A stretch of DNA of 64,000 nt from Blastomonas sp. AAP53 (GTDB lineage: Bacteria; Pseudomonadota; Alphaproteobacteria; Sphingomonadales; Sphingomonadaceae), in NCBI RefSeq assembly GCF_000331245.1, contig NZ_ANFZ01000019.1, positions 16,801 to 80,800 on the forward strand, written 5' to 3'. Below the pieces are notes generated by a model, which had not been told where the DNA came from, made no database searches, and saw only the letters and a program-made list of their open reading frames with translations. Below, in pieces: positions 55,441 through 64,000 of the stretch. The translations under genes were made by a program, and so were the position numbers. Position 1 is the stretch's first letter. Every line of letters begins with the position of its first letter.

Positions 55441-56875
55441 TTCCGCCGGTGACCAGGGCTGTCGTCGGCCGAGCATCGGCAGCAGGGTCGGGCGCAGGCG
55501 GGATATGGTGACGGGTCTTGTCCCAGTGCACCGCGCCACCTTGCAGGCTTGCGGCATAGGCAGCCAGCGCCTTTCGGGCTGCCATCACCGCGATGATGTT
55601 GCTGACCAGCGCGCGTGGCAGCGACCAGCAGGCTTGCCGCCATCCGTAATGCCAGCCGGTGCACCAGGCCCGGATCGCCAATCGCCAGGCCAGCATCGCG
55701 CCATTGACGATCAGCAGCGCACGAAACGCCGGGTCGAGCGGCGCGGGCTGATGCAGGCCGAATGCCGCCCCGATGCCCACCAGCAGCCATAGCACCAGGC
55801 CCAGGTAACCCGCCACAAGCACCACAGCAGCCAGTGCCGACCGGCGATCACGCGCACGCATCCAGATATCGGCCACACCGCTGCCCCAGCCGGTTCTGTC
55901 CCAGCCGCTGAGCGCGATGCCGATCATCCAGCGGGTCTTCTGCCGAACCGAGGCGGAAAGATCGCCCGGAAAATAGGCGCGCGTTGCCACCATGTCCCCC
56001 CGGTCGTCATACGCCCGGACAAAGCACCCGCGCCCGCCCGCCTCATGGATGCGGATGCCCAGTTCATAGTCCTCGGTCAGGCTGTCGGTGGCAAAGGGCG
56101 AGCCATCGCCGGACGCATCCGCCAGCGATTGCAGTGTCGCCCGGTCAAAGGCGCACCCCACCCCCGCGCATGGCAAGGCGACGCCCATGTGGCTGCGAAC
56201 CGGCATGCCACGGGCATGCGCCTCGGCAAACTCGTCGGCATAATGCCCGCTGATCAACGGCGCTGCAGGATCGACCAGGGGGTGGACGGGGATCTGGACA
56301 AACGCATGGTCGGCCAGCAGCTTGTCATACAGCAATAGTTCGGCGGGATGCACGACATCTTCTGCATCGTGCAGAACGATAGAGCGGTACCGGAAACCGT
56401 GCGCCGTCTCGTCCTGCTGCATTGCGTGCCATATGCGGTTGAGGCAATCCGCCTTGGACGTTGGTCCGGCTATGTCCAGCGGCACGATGCGCAGCCGCTG
56501 GTCGCCGCGTGCGCCGCGCAGCGCGGCAGATTTCGTCGCGGGATCATTGGCATAGCCCCCGACATACAGCCGGTAATCATCGCCCTGCCACCGCCCGAGG
56601 CAATGCGCCACCATGTCGCCGATCACATCAGCCTCGTCCCAGGCCGGCACGAAAACGGCGTGGCGCGGCGGGCCCTGGGCGGCCTGGGATGGGCAGGCCG
56701 CAGCAACCGTCAGCCGTCGCGCATGGCCCCGTCCCCGCGCGCGCAGCCACTGCACGATCCACACAAGGTCGAGCGCAAGATCATCCAGCGCGCCGATGAA
56801 AAACCATATTCCGGCGAACAGGAGAAGTTCTGCTGCAGCAAAGTCACTCAGCGAAACAAAGGCACGCAGCAGCAT
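55433..56875 (-). CDS. NfrB-like membrane glycosyltransferase family 2
   Basis: 480 residues from the ATG at 56875; an upstream TTG at 56935 is less likely. Two N-terminal helices (LLLFAGIWFFIGALDDLALDLVWIVQWL) precede a GT2 domain with AVFVPAWDEADVI, IVLHDAEDVVHPAELLLYD (the DxD-type motif), DSLTEDYELGIRIHEAGG and RQKTRWMIGIALSGWD, the QxxRW-type motif of processive enzymes. Helices follow. E. coli NfrB, which this resembles, makes a glycan recognised by phage N4. No C-terminal c-di-GMP-binding MshEN domain of E. coli type seems to fit in this length. Confidence 0.85.
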   Translation of the reverse strand: MLLRAFVSLSDFAAAELLLFAGIWFFIGALDDLALDLVWIVQWLRARGRGHARRLTVAAACPSQAAQGPPRHAVFVPAWDEADVIGDMVAHCLGRWQGDDYRLYVGGYANDPATKSAALRGARGDQRLRIVPLDIAGPTSKADCLNRIWHAMQQDETAHGFRYRSIVLHDAEDVVHPAELLLYDKLLADHAFVQIPVHPLVDPAAPLISGHYADEFAEAHARGMPVRSHMGVALPCAGVGCAFDRATLQSLADASGDGSPFATDSLTEDYELGIRIHEAGGRGCFVRAYDDRGDMVATRAYFPGDLSASVRQKTRWMIGIALSGWDRTGWGSGVADIWMRARDRRSALAAVVLVAGYLGLVLWLLVGIGAAFGLHQPAPLDPAFRALLIVNGAMLAWRLAIRAWCTGWHYGWRQACWSLPRALVSNIIAVMAARKALAAYAASLQGGAVHWDKTRHHIPPAPDPAADARPTTALVTGGNG

Positions 56876-56953
56876 GAAACAAAAGTTTCCGTCCGCCGCC
56901 TGATCCGCTGCGCCCAAGCCCTTGCCCCCCAGCAATCCATGTCCAGCTCAAGC

Positions 56954-58498
56954 TCATAAAGCCCAGGCCAGGCCAATACGCCCGTCTGTTGCCGCCGAAC
57001 CGTTACTTTCAACAGAAATGCCTGCTTCGCGCATCTTGGTCAAAACAAATTCTGAATATTCCGAATTGCCCGAAACGGTGACCGCCAGACCGGCTCTGCG
57101 CGCCGCCCAGATGGCCAAGGCCAAGTCCGCCGCGCCATCTGTACTGGGGGAGTCACCGTCGAATTCAATGGCGGGCAATGCCAATGGTGGAGGAACTAGG
57201 CGCATCTGCCATTGCGGTTCGGCTGCCGACAACCGCTGTTCAAGCGCGCGATAGGTGGCGAGCGTGGCACCGGGCAACGGCGCGGCGCGCACCTGCGCCA
57301 GCCGCTTGTCGCGATCGACCAGCACCGCTTCGGGGGAGACACCAGCAAGGATCGCCAGCTCACGCCCGACAAGAGCAGCCGTGGCGCGCTCCTTGTTTGA
57401 CTGTTCGCGCGCGGATGCCGAGGCAAGCTGTGCCGCCTCGGCGTCGCCCGCCGCAGTGCCAACGCGGAACTGATCAAGGCTGAGCTTCACCGGACGCCCC
57501 AGCGCCTCCGCGAGCTTCGCTTCGCCCAGCTGGCCTGCCTTGACGCGATACTGGGGTGTCAGCACCGTAGCGCGCACAGCCAGCGGTTCGGCTGAAAAGT
57601 CGATCTCCAGCTGATCGATCTTGGCCTGGCGCGGAAACTGGTCGGTCAGCACATCACGCGCCTGCCGCTGCGCGCGTGCTTCCCAGGCGATCTGGCTGAG
57701 CGAATAGCCCAGCGGAATGGCCAGAGCCAGCAACACGGCGGTGATCACCGCTGCCTGCAGCCCGCTCTGGCGGCTGCTCAGCTTGGGGCCAAAGCCGTAG
57801 AGCCGTGCCATGATTGCCGCAGCGATCGCGATCGTCATCAGGTTGGTCACGAACAGCAGCAGCGCGCCGAAGAATACCGTGCCGTTGAGCGTGGCAAGAC
57901 CAAAGCCGACCGTGGCGAGCGGCGGCATCAGTGCGGTGGCGATGGCGACGCCGACGATTGTACCCTCGCGCCCGCGGATCATCGCATAGGCACCGGCCAG
58001 TGCGGAAAACAGTGCCACCAGCAGATCGAACAGGTTGGGCCGGGTGCGCGCCGCGATTTCCGGCGTAATGTCCTTGATCGGCGAAAAGAACACGATCAGC
58101 GCGGTGAACAATACTGCCAGCAGCACGCCGCCGGCCAGCGTCATCGCGGTACGGCGCATCTCGTTGCCGTCAACCAGCGCCATGCCGAAGCCGAGCCCGA
58201 TAATGGGCCCCATCAGCGGCGAGATCAGCATCGCGCCGATAACAACGGCAGGCGATGACAGCAGCAGGCCCAGCACCGCAATACCGGCAGACATCAGGAT
58301 CATGAACGCATAGCGCGGGGTCAGGCTCGCCTCGTCATCGACCTTGGCAATGACGGCCCGATGTTCGATCCCCGGTATTACCGATCCGCGCCACCAGCTG
58401 CCCAGCGGGCCAGCGACCCGCGCAGCAAGCTGGCCCAGACTCGAGCCTCCGCCACCGTCGGAAAGCGGCCTGGCGGCTGGATCAAACTGTTGAGACAT
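56954..58498 (-). CDS. DUF389-family (TIGR00341) membrane protein
   Basis: 514 residues. Residues about 60-290 hold six or more membrane helices with the family block SPAVVIGAMLISPLMGPIIGLGFG and IVGVAIATALMPPLATVGFGLA. The last 220 residues are soluble (RDVLTDQFPRQAKIDQLEID to LAWAL), and include an OmpA/BON-like pattern near the end (SEYSEFVLTKMREAGIS). Function is unknown. It is divergent from nhaA with a 210-base gap between starts. Confidence 0.88.
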   Translation of the reverse strand: MSQQFDPAARPLSDGGGGSSLGQLAARVAGPLGSWWRGSVIPGIEHRAVIAKVDDEASLTPRYAFMILMSAGIAVLGLLLSSPAVVIGAMLISPLMGPIIGLGFGMALVDGNEMRRTAMTLAGGVLLAVLFTALIVFFSPIKDITPEIAARTRPNLFDLLVALFSALAGAYAMIRGREGTIVGVAIATALMPPLATVGFGLATLNGTVFFGALLLFVTNLMTIAIAAAIMARLYGFGPKLSSRQSGLQAAVITAVLLALAIPLGYSLSQIAWEARAQRQARDVLTDQFPRQAKIDQLEIDFSAEPLAVRATVLTPQYRVKAGQLGEAKLAEALGRPVKLSLDQFRVGTAAGDAEAAQLASASAREQSNKERATAALVGRELAILAGVSPEAVLVDRDKRLAQVRAAPLPGATLATYRALEQRLSAAEPQWQMRLVPPPLALPAIEFDGDSPSTDGAADLALAIWAARRAGLAVTVSGNSEYSEFVLTKMREAGISVESNGSAATDGRIGLAWAL

Positions 58499-58521
58499 GG
58501 ACTTTCATCCTCAAGTTACTC

Positions 58522-58648
58522 GCCCGGGGGTGGACCCACCCGGGCTTTGCCGATAGACCACGGGACATAGACATGCCAGCAATCGGCAGCCATTTGCGCG
58601 GCGGAGCGTTGGGGAATACGAACCGGCGGCCCTGCCAGGTTGCAGGGC
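58522..58648 (+). promoter_or_regulatory. nhaA leader: Structured leader before nhaA, candidate lithium/sodium (nhaA-I-type) riboswitch
   Basis: The 210-base gap upstream of nhaA contains, in order: GCCCGGG / CCCGGGC (58522-58528 with 58539-58545), TGCCGAT / ATCGGCA (58548-58554 with 58582-58588) and GCCCTGC / GCAGGGC (58629-58635 with 58642-58648). The first hairpin loop carries GTGG (58530-58533), which could pair with CCAC at 58558-58561 inside the second, a pseudoknot. nhaA-I RNAs upstream of nhaA genes act as Li+/Na+ sensors in proteobacteria. I judge by position and folding only; the consensus was not aligned. Confidence 0.45.
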
Positions 58649-58708
58649 ATGCCTTTGCAAGGCGCGTCTGGTCAAGCACGTTCGGGGCATCAAAACATGG
58701 GAGCGAAC

Positions 58709-60019
58709 ATGGTCGCAGCAGGGCATAGCGGCGCGGGGCAAAAATCTGCCTTGCGGAATTTTCTGAACAGCGAGGCGGCAGGGGGCATCATCCTGATCCT
58801 GTCGGCTGCGATTGCGATGATCATCGCGAACAGCCCGCTCTATGACCTCTACCATCATGTCCTGCACGATATCGAAGGCCCGGTGCTGACCGCCAAGCTG
58901 GGCCCGATGACCCCGCATCTGTGGATCAACGACGGGTTGATGGTCATCTTTTTCCTGTACGTCGGGCTGGAGATCAAGCGCGAGCTGGTCGACGGTCGCC
59001 TCTCGACCTGGGACAAGCGCCGCCTGCCGGTGATCGCGGCAGCGGCAGGCATGGCCCTGCCCGCCATCCTCTATCTGGTGGAAACGGGCTTCGATCCCGC
59101 GCTGATCAACGGCTGGGCGATCCCTGCGGCCACCGATATCGCGTTTGCGATGGGCGTGCTCGCGCTGCTGGGCAAGCGCGCGCCGACATCGCTCAAGCTG
59201 TTTCTTGTCACCGTCGCAATCGTCGATGACATGGGCGCCGTGACGATTATCGCCCTGTTCTACACCGAAGGGCTGGCGCCCGCGTGGCTGGGTCTGGCAG
59301 CCGTGGTGATGGCGGCCATGTACGGGCTCAACCGCGCCCGCGTGATGAACCTGATCCCTTATCTGATCCTGACCGTGCTCCTGTGGTATGCCATCCTGCA
59401 ATCGGGCGTCCACGCCACCATTGCCGGCGTGCTGGCTGCGTTCATGATCCCCATCATCAAGACGCCTGGCACCCCTGACGCTGCAGACAGCCCGCTGCAC
59501 CGGCTGGAACACGGCATTTCGCCCTGGAGTTCGTTCCTGATCATTCCGCTGTTCGGTTTCGCCAATGCTGGCGTTTCCCTGCAGGGTCTGGGGATGGACG
59601 AGGTCTTCGCGCCGGTGCCGCTTGGCATTGCCGCAGGGCTTTTCTTCGGCAAGCAGATCGGCATCTTCGGCAGCGTGTGGCTGTCGGTGAAGCTGGGCAT
59701 TGCCAGCAAGCTGCGCGGCGCCACCTGGTTGCAGATCTATGCGGTCGCAGCGCTGTGCGGCATCGGCTTTACCATGAGCCTGTTCATCGGCGCGCTCGCT
59801 TTCCCGGGCAACGCGCTGCTGATCGACGAGGCCAAGATCGGCGTAATCATGGGCTCGGTCGCCTCGGCTCTGCTAGGCTATACCATCCTGCGCGTCTGCC
59901 CGTTGCACCCGCAGCACGAGCGCGAAGAGCGTGAACAGGCCGAAGAAGTCGGCGCCGATGGCGATGTCGAGAGCCTGGAAGACGACGAGGACGAAGACGA
60001 AGGCAAGGTGCCCGCATGA
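58709..60019 (+). CDS. nhaA: Na+/H+ antiporter NhaA
   Basis: 436 residues from the ATG at 58709, which has GGGAGC upstream; a second ATG at 58697 is possible. Twelve helices; the ion-binding aspartates are seen in VAIVDDMGAVTIIALFYT (the paired DD of E. coli NhaA) and in NDGLMVIFFLYVGLEIKRELVDGRLS. It exports Na+ or Li+ in exchange for protons. The last 30 residues are strongly acidic (EREEREQAEEVGADGDVESL, then EDDEDEDEG), which is not part of E. coli NhaA. Overlaps the next gene by ATGA. Confidence 0.97.
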   Translation: MVAAGHSGAGQKSALRNFLNSEAAGGIILILSAAIAMIIANSPLYDLYHHVLHDIEGPVLTAKLGPMTPHLWINDGLMVIFFLYVGLEIKRELVDGRLSTWDKRRLPVIAAAAGMALPAILYLVETGFDPALINGWAIPAATDIAFAMGVLALLGKRAPTSLKLFLVTVAIVDDMGAVTIIALFYTEGLAPAWLGLAAVVMAAMYGLNRARVMNLIPYLILTVLLWYAILQSGVHATIAGVLAAFMIPIIKTPGTPDAADSPLHRLEHGISPWSSFLIIPLFGFANAGVSLQGLGMDEVFAPVPLGIAAGLFFGKQIGIFGSVWLSVKLGIASKLRGATWLQIYAVAALCGIGFTMSLFIGALAFPGNALLIDEAKIGVIMGSVASALLGYTILRVCPLHPQHEREEREQAEEVGADGDVESLEDDEDEDEGKVPA

Positions 60020-61329
60020 TCCCGTTCGCCCGCTTCGGTCTCCTGGCATTGGTCCTGGCCTGCGCTGCTTGCGTGCAAAAGCCCGCGCCTCAAACTGCAG
60101 CGCCTGCCGATCCGCTGAACGACATCGCGCGGCAATATGTGCTGCTGTCGCTGGAGATCGGCACGCACGAGGATGGCTATATCGATGCTTATTACGGGCC
60201 CGCCGAGTGGAAGAAGGCGGCAGAGGCCGCACCGCGCGCGTTGCCTGCGCTCGCTCAGGCGGTCGAAACGCTCGATGCCAGCCTGGCCGCGATCGACGTC
60301 TCGGGCCGCGAAACGCTGGAGCAGCGGCGCGCGACATTCCTGCGCGCCCAGCTTAACGCTGCGCGGACCCGGTTGAAGATGCTCCGCGGCGAAAAGCTCA
60401 GCTTCCGGCAGGAATCGCTCGGCCTGTTCGGCGCGACGCCGGAGATCAAGCCGCTGGAAAGCTATGACCCGGTGCTGGCCGAAATCGAGACCTTGCTGCC
60501 CGGCACTGGCACGCTGGCCGAGCGGGTCGATGGCTTTCAGGAACGTTTCGTCATCCCCGCCGACCGGCTGAAACCGGTGTTCGAACGCGCGATTGCCGAA
60601 TGCCGCGCGCGCACTGCTACGCACATTGCGCTGCCAAGGGGCGAAAGCTTCCGCATGGAGTTCGTCACCGGCAAGCCGTGGAGCGGCTACAATTACTATC
60701 AGGGCAATCTTGCCAGCCTCATTCAGATCAATACCGATCTGCCGATCCGCATCAGCCGCGCGGTCGATCTGGGCTGTCACGAAGGCTATCCCGGCCACCA
60801 CGCACTCAACTATCTGCTCGAACAGCGACTGATGCGTGGCCGTGGCTGGATGGAATACAGCGTCTACCCGCTCTACAGCCCGCAATCGCTCATCGCCGAG
60901 GGTTCAGCGAATTACGGCATCGATCTGGCATTTCCGGGGGACGAGAAGCTGGCTTTCGAAATGCGCGAACTCTATCCGCTCGCCGGGCTGGCGACCACCG
61001 ACGCGGCACGCCTCGTTCAGCTGCAAAAGGCGCTATCAGGGCTCCGCGGTGCACGCTTTACTATCGCACAGATGTATCTCGACGGGCAGATCGATCGTGA
61101 TCGCGCCATCGCGCTGACCCAGAAATACCAGCTGATGAGCGCGGCGCGTGCCAGGCAGTCGATCGGCTTTACCGACACCTATCGCAGCTATGTGATCAAC
61201 TACGGGCTGGGCCAGGACATGGTTGAGGCGTATGTCGAAGCTGCCGGGCCCGATGCCAAGGCGCGCTGGGCGGCGATGGAGCGGGTGATCAGCGAGCCGA
61301 CGCTGCCTGCGGACCTGGCTGTCCGCTAA
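60016..61329 (+). CDS. DUF885-family lipoprotein, metallopeptidase-like
   Basis: 437 residues. A lipoprotein signal (LLALVLACAACVQ, lipobox Cys at about residue 19) puts it in the envelope. The metallopeptidase-like motif is HEGYPGHH at 255-262, with a downstream Glu-bearing stretch (IAEGSANYGIDLAFPG) that could complete the zinc site. DUF885 proteins resemble carboxypeptidase-like zinc enzymes, but their substrates are not settled. It overlaps the nhaA stop by ATGA. Its 3' end is 6 bases from the convergent VOC gene. Confidence 0.88.
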   Translation: MIPFARFGLLALVLACAACVQKPAPQTAAPADPLNDIARQYVLLSLEIGTHEDGYIDAYYGPAEWKKAAEAAPRALPALAQAVETLDASLAAIDVSGRETLEQRRATFLRAQLNAARTRLKMLRGEKLSFRQESLGLFGATPEIKPLESYDPVLAEIETLLPGTGTLAERVDGFQERFVIPADRLKPVFERAIAECRARTATHIALPRGESFRMEFVTGKPWSGYNYYQGNLASLIQINTDLPIRISRAVDLGCHEGYPGHHALNYLLEQRLMRGRGWMEYSVYPLYSPQSLIAEGSANYGIDLAFPGDEKLAFEMRELYPLAGLATTDAARLVQLQKALSGLRGARFTIAQMYLDGQIDRDRAIALTQKYQLMSAARARQSIGFTDTYRSYVINYGLGQDMVEAYVEAAGPDAKARWAAMERVISEPTLPADLAVR

Positions 61330-61335
61330 ACCCGA

Positions 61336-61758
61336 TCAGCTGGCAAACAGCATCGCGTCGTCGGCGAACGCCTTGAATTCCAGCGCATTGCCCGCCGGAT
61401 CGTGAAAGAACATCGTCGCCTGCTCGCCCACCTGGCCAGCAAAGCGGATATGCGGCTCGATGACAAAGGATGTGCCCGCCGCCTTGAGCCGATCGGCCAG
61501 CGCCTGCCAGTCGGGCATCGTCAGCACCACGCCGAAATGCGGCACCGGCACGTCATGCCCGTCAACCGGGTTGTGGTGCGCGCGGTTCGCCCTGGCCGCA
61601 GGATCAAGATGCGCGACGATCTGATGCCCGAACAGGTCGAAATCGATCCAGTGATCGGACGACCGCCCCTCGCCGCAACCCAGCACGTCGCGATAGAAGT
61701 GCCGCGCCGCTGACAGGTCATCGACCGGAAAGGCCAGGTGGAACGGACGGATGGTCAT
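61336..61758 (-). CDS. VOC (glyoxalase/dioxygenase) superfamily protein
   Basis: 140 residues. One vicinal-oxygen-chelate unit pair: [22 protein letters not shown] at the N-terminus and [17 protein letters not shown] near the C-terminus, with HFGVVL in between. Metal ligands could be His7, His74 and Glu at the end (LEFK). Members bind a metal and act on C-C or C-O bonds or bind drugs; the reaction is unknown. It probably shares a transcript with the IalB-like gene that starts at 62323. Confidence 0.85.
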   Translation of the reverse strand: MTIRPFHLAFPVDDLSAARHFYRDVLGCGEGRSSDHWIDFDLFGHQIVAHLDPAARANRAHHNPVDGHDVPVPHFGVVLTMPDWQALADRLKAAGTSFVIEPHIRFAGQVGEQATMFFHDPAGNALEFKAFADDAMLFAS

Positions 61759-61774
61759 GCAGCCGACGCCTCGA

Positions 61775-62323
61775 TCAGAAACCGGTCAGCGCAGCGCCCA
61801 GCCCGGTCGTCACCACGTTGATGACGATGGGCTTGCCCTCCAGGTCGAGGAAGACCAGCTCCAGCTTGTTCGCCTTTTTCAGGTGATCGACATCGGCGGG
61901 AAGCAGCGGCTTTTCACCGATGCAGCCTTCGGGCAGGCAGCGGCTGAACACGATCTTGTCGATCGCCTTGGCCTTGTCGCCGTCCACCTGCATCAGCGCC
62001 CCGGTATCCAGACGAACGCCCAGCGGCACCTTGACCAGCAGACCTGTCTTGCCCGTTGTCTTCTGCCGCGCGACAGCAACACGGATCACTTCCTTGCCAT
62101 TGGCCTCGTCGATCAGCGACTGGACGGCATCGCAGATTTCCTGCTCGCCAGTGCCCTTGCAGCCCGCGGTCCAGGGCTTGGCGCCATCCGGACCCATTTT
62201 CGGCGTGATCGCCGGAGCAGCAGCAGGCGCGGCAGGCGTGGCGGGCTTGGCCGTCTGCGCTGCAAGCGGGGCAGATGCCATCGCGACAAGAGTCACAAAC
62301 ATCGAACGGAACACGAGGGACAT
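61775..62323 (-). CDS. Invasion-associated locus B (IalB) family protein
   Basis: 182 residues from the ATG at 62323; an earlier start would overlap the exoprotein gene region. A signal peptide ([23 protein letters not shown]) is followed by an Ala/Pro linker and the IalB domain: [32 protein letters not shown] and [20 protein letters not shown]. Cysteines ([19 protein letters not shown]) are likely paired. IalB was named in Bartonella for host-cell entry, but is widespread in free-living alphaproteobacteria; the role here is unknown. It follows the exoprotein gene after a 53-base gap on the same strand. Confidence 0.88.
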   Translation of the reverse strand: MSLVFRSMFVTLVAMASAPLAAQTAKPATPAAPAAAPAITPKMGPDGAKPWTAGCKGTGEQEICDAVQSLIDEANGKEVIRVAVARQKTTGKTGLLVKVPLGVRLDTGALMQVDGDKAKAIDKIVFSRCLPEGCIGEKPLLPADVDHLKKANKLELVFLDLEGKPIVINVVTTGLGAALTGF

Positions 62324-62376
62324 CAGGCAGACACTTTCTTTACGGGCTAGGCTGACTTTATGGTGCAGGCTTGGTT

Positions 62377-64000
62377 TCACGGGGTTGGCTGAAAGGTCCA
62401 CAAGGGACCCGGCGCGCTGTTGCACAGGCTGATATACGCGCAGCCAGTCCGCTGTCCATCGCCCTGAGACGGGTCGCGATCCTCGCCACCGGTCGCCGGT
62501 CGTGATTCGGGCGCTACCAGCACCGGCAACGGCGCGGCGAGGCCCTGCAACAGCTGCATCGGCGAGAGAGTCTCGGGCGATACCGGCACGTTGACCGCAC
62601 CCTGAGCCGGCAGGGTTGTGACAGGCGTCGCAGCGACGGGCTGGGCCGGGATCGCCCCAGGCGCAGGCTCCGTCGCTGTGCCGGCAGGCGGGTTGGCCAC
62701 CGGCGCTGTGCTTCCACCGGCGGGCGGAGCAGGCGGAGGCGGCACGAAGATGATCACCGGCGGATTGCCGCCACCGCCCGTGGCAGGCGGATCCTCCGCC
62801 GGTGGCGGCGTGGCGGGCAGGACCGTCATCACTCCAGGGCGATAGGTGATCTGGTAATTGCGCGCCGTGCCGCGCGAGGCGTTGATGATGTACTGGCCGG
62901 GCCCGGCACTGCCGCCGCCCGATGAGCGCAGCACCAGCCCGGTCACGACATCGGGGGTATCGCCCGCACGCAACCCGGCATAGCTGACGGTCAGCACCGG
63001 ATCAGCGCTGCCTTGCGTCATCGTCAGATTGTTGGCGGTGACCAGCAGCCGCGCCTGGGTGATCGTGAGGCGACCGGGGACATAGCTGAAGTCATAGTTC
63101 AGCGCCGACGCACCCGATGCGGTGATGGCATAATTGCCGACATCGGACCCGATCAGTGCGGGGGTGCCAAAGGTGAGGCCCGTGACCACGCTGGCATTGT
63201 CGCCATTACGGAAACCGGTGATCCGGGCGGTGAACGCAGGATTCTCCAGGCCGTATTCGCGCGTGGCATTGTCCACCCGCACCTGCAGCATCGCCTTGGT
63301 GATGGTCATCATGCCCGGCTGATAATCGAACCGGTAATTCGCCGCATTCGCACCCGATCCGGTGATCAGATAGCTGCCGACATCGGTGCGGGCATTCGCC
63401 CCGGTGCGCAGCCTCAAGCCGGTGACCACCGTCGGGTCCTCGCCATTGCGGAAGCCGGTGATGCTGGCGGTGAGCGCCGGGTTGGCGGCGCCGTACACGC
63501 GAGTCTTGTCATCGATCGCCACGGTGAGAGTCGCCGGCGTGATCGCCAGCGTGCCCGGCACATAGCTGAAGTCGTAATTGAGCGCACTGCCGCCGGACAC
63601 ACCGATCGCATAGCTGCCGACACCCGATGCCTGGGTCGCGCTGGTGGCCAGCACCAGCCCGCTGACGACCGATGCGGTATCACCATTGCGCAGCCCGGTG
63701 ATCGTGCTTGTCAGCGCCGGATTGGCGAGGCCGTATTCGCGCCCCTTGTTGTCCGCCGTGACCGTCAGCAATGCCTTGGTGATCGTGAGCGTGCCAGGGA
63801 CATAGGCGAAGTCGTAGTTGGTTGCCGCCGCGCCCGAGGCGGTGATGGCAAATGTTCCAACGTTCGAGGCCGCCGTTGCAGCAGAGCCGTACACCAGCCC
63901 GCTGACGACGCTCGACGTATCGCCGTTGCGCAAGCCGCTGACCGTGCCAGTGAAGGTCGGGTTGGCGAGGCCGTACTCGCGGCTGGCGTTGTCTGCGGTC
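62377..64000 (-). CDS. MBG-repeat exoprotein, 3' part (5' end off the window)
   Basis: 541 codons of an open frame reaching the right window edge. It consists of tandem MBG (YGX) domains in exact 80-residue units with REYGLANPALT, GLRNGDTASVVSGL and GSALNYDFSYVPGTLAIT. After the last unit (62815) comes a 110-residue Pro/Gly-rich tail with a Cys pair (GCAYISLCNSAP). MBG repeats are found in haemagglutinin-type TPS exoproteins as stalk or adhesion modules. The N-terminal TPS domain must lie to the right. It is a separate gene from the exoprotein at 1-2525. Confidence 0.85.
   Translation of the reverse strand, partial: TADNASREYGLANPTFTGTVSGLRNGDTSSVVSGLVYGSAATAASNVGTFAITASGAAATNYDFAYVPGTLTITKALLTVTADNKGREYGLANPALTSTITGLRNGDTASVVSGLVLATSATQASGVGSYAIGVSGGSALNYDFSYVPGTLAITPATLTVAIDDKTRVYGAANPALTASITGFRNGEDPTVVTGLRLRTGANARTDVGSYLITGSGANAANYRFDYQPGMMTITKAMLQVRVDNATREYGLENPAFTARITGFRNGDNASVVTGLTFGTPALIGSDVGNYAITASGASALNYDFSYVPGRLTITQARLLVTANNLTMTQGSADPVLTVSYAGLRAGDTPDVVTGLVLRSSGGGSAGPGQYIINASRGTARNYQITYRPGVMTVLPATPPPAEDPPATGGGGNPPVIIFVPPPPAPPAGGSTAPVANPPAGTATEPAPGAIPAQPVAATPVTTLPAQGAVNVPVSPETLSPMQLLQGLAAPLPVLVAPESRPATGGEDRDPSQGDGQRTGCAYISLCNSAPGPLWTFQPTP
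62815..64000 (-). repeat. Five tandem MBG repeats, 240 bp each
   Basis: Units: 64000-63775 (partial), 63774-63535, 63534-63295, 63294-63055 and 63054-62815. Each full unit is exactly 80 codons. Protein identity between units is moderate, highest between units 1 and 2 (the REYGLANP and RNGDT/SVVSGL blocks), and the last one is most diverged. The period suggests copy-number change by unequal recombination. Confidence 0.95.

Overview
The window is a high-GC, gene-dense stretch of chromosome from an alphaproteobacterium. It most resembles the Sphingomonadales, in or near Sphingomonadaceae. The reasons are the mix of a TonB-dependent receptor, MmcB beside a Rhodobacter-type gene transfer agent (GTA) cluster, a TorF-type porin, a UbiH-family hydroxylase, an NfrB-like glycosyltransferase pair and MBG-repeat two-partner-secretion exoproteins. 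The genus call is inference. Housekeeping genes (mutS, pheST, prfC, ftsK, erpA, queE, nhaA) show that this is chromosome and not a plasmid. I saw no tRNA, rRNA, CRISPR array, insertion sequence or integrase, and no gene-free stretch over 300 bases.

Layout. 1-4.8 kb: the 5' part of a filamentous-haemagglutinin-type exoprotein, overlapping the stop codon of a CHAT/TPR caspase-like protein. 4.9-10.7 kb: mutS, a GMC oxidoreductase, a sterol-desaturase-family hydroxylase and a small membrane protein. 10.8-16.8 kb: pheS-pheT, prfC and an inositol-monophosphatase-family enzyme. 16.8-18.5 kb: a MerR regulator with an SMR efflux pump, and a small excalibur-domain protein. 18.6-25.1 kb: a peptide-type ABC importer (two permeases and a double ATPase, no binding protein), a TonB-dependent receptor and a divergent TetR regulator with a 20-bp palindrome between them. 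25.1-31.7 kb: a UbiH-family hydroxylase, ftsK, an AI-2E-family transporter, erpA and an OmpA-family porin with 26 consecutive prolines.

31.9-47.7 kb: an intact GTA-like head-tail operon on the minus strand, in the same order as RcGTA (small terminase, large terminase, portal, small membrane protein, prohead protease, HK97 capsid, adaptor, terminator, tail tube, two chaperones, tape measure, distal tail, Fe-S-type hub, NlpC/P60 peptidase, tail-tip hub, DUF2793 protein). Many genes overlap by ATGA or GTGA, and there are no lysogeny or replication genes. MmcB and an unknown 128-residue protein lie just upstream. Departures from RcGTA are a 777-residue distal-tail protein with a 570-residue N-terminal extension, a shortened hub without room for the usual TIM-barrel block, and an inserted fibre gene ending in a self-cleaving S74-type chaperone. 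Two palindromic or CtrA-like sites lie upstream of the operon.

48.7-64 kb: a TorF-family porin, queE, a HerA-like ATPase, a TIGR02186/TauE membrane pair, an NfrB-like glycosyltransferase with an NfrA-C-like partner, a DUF389 membrane protein, nhaA behind a strongly structured leader that may be a lithium/sodium riboswitch, a DUF885 lipoprotein, a VOC protein, an IalB-like protein and the 3' end of an MBG-repeat exoprotein with an exact 80-residue period.
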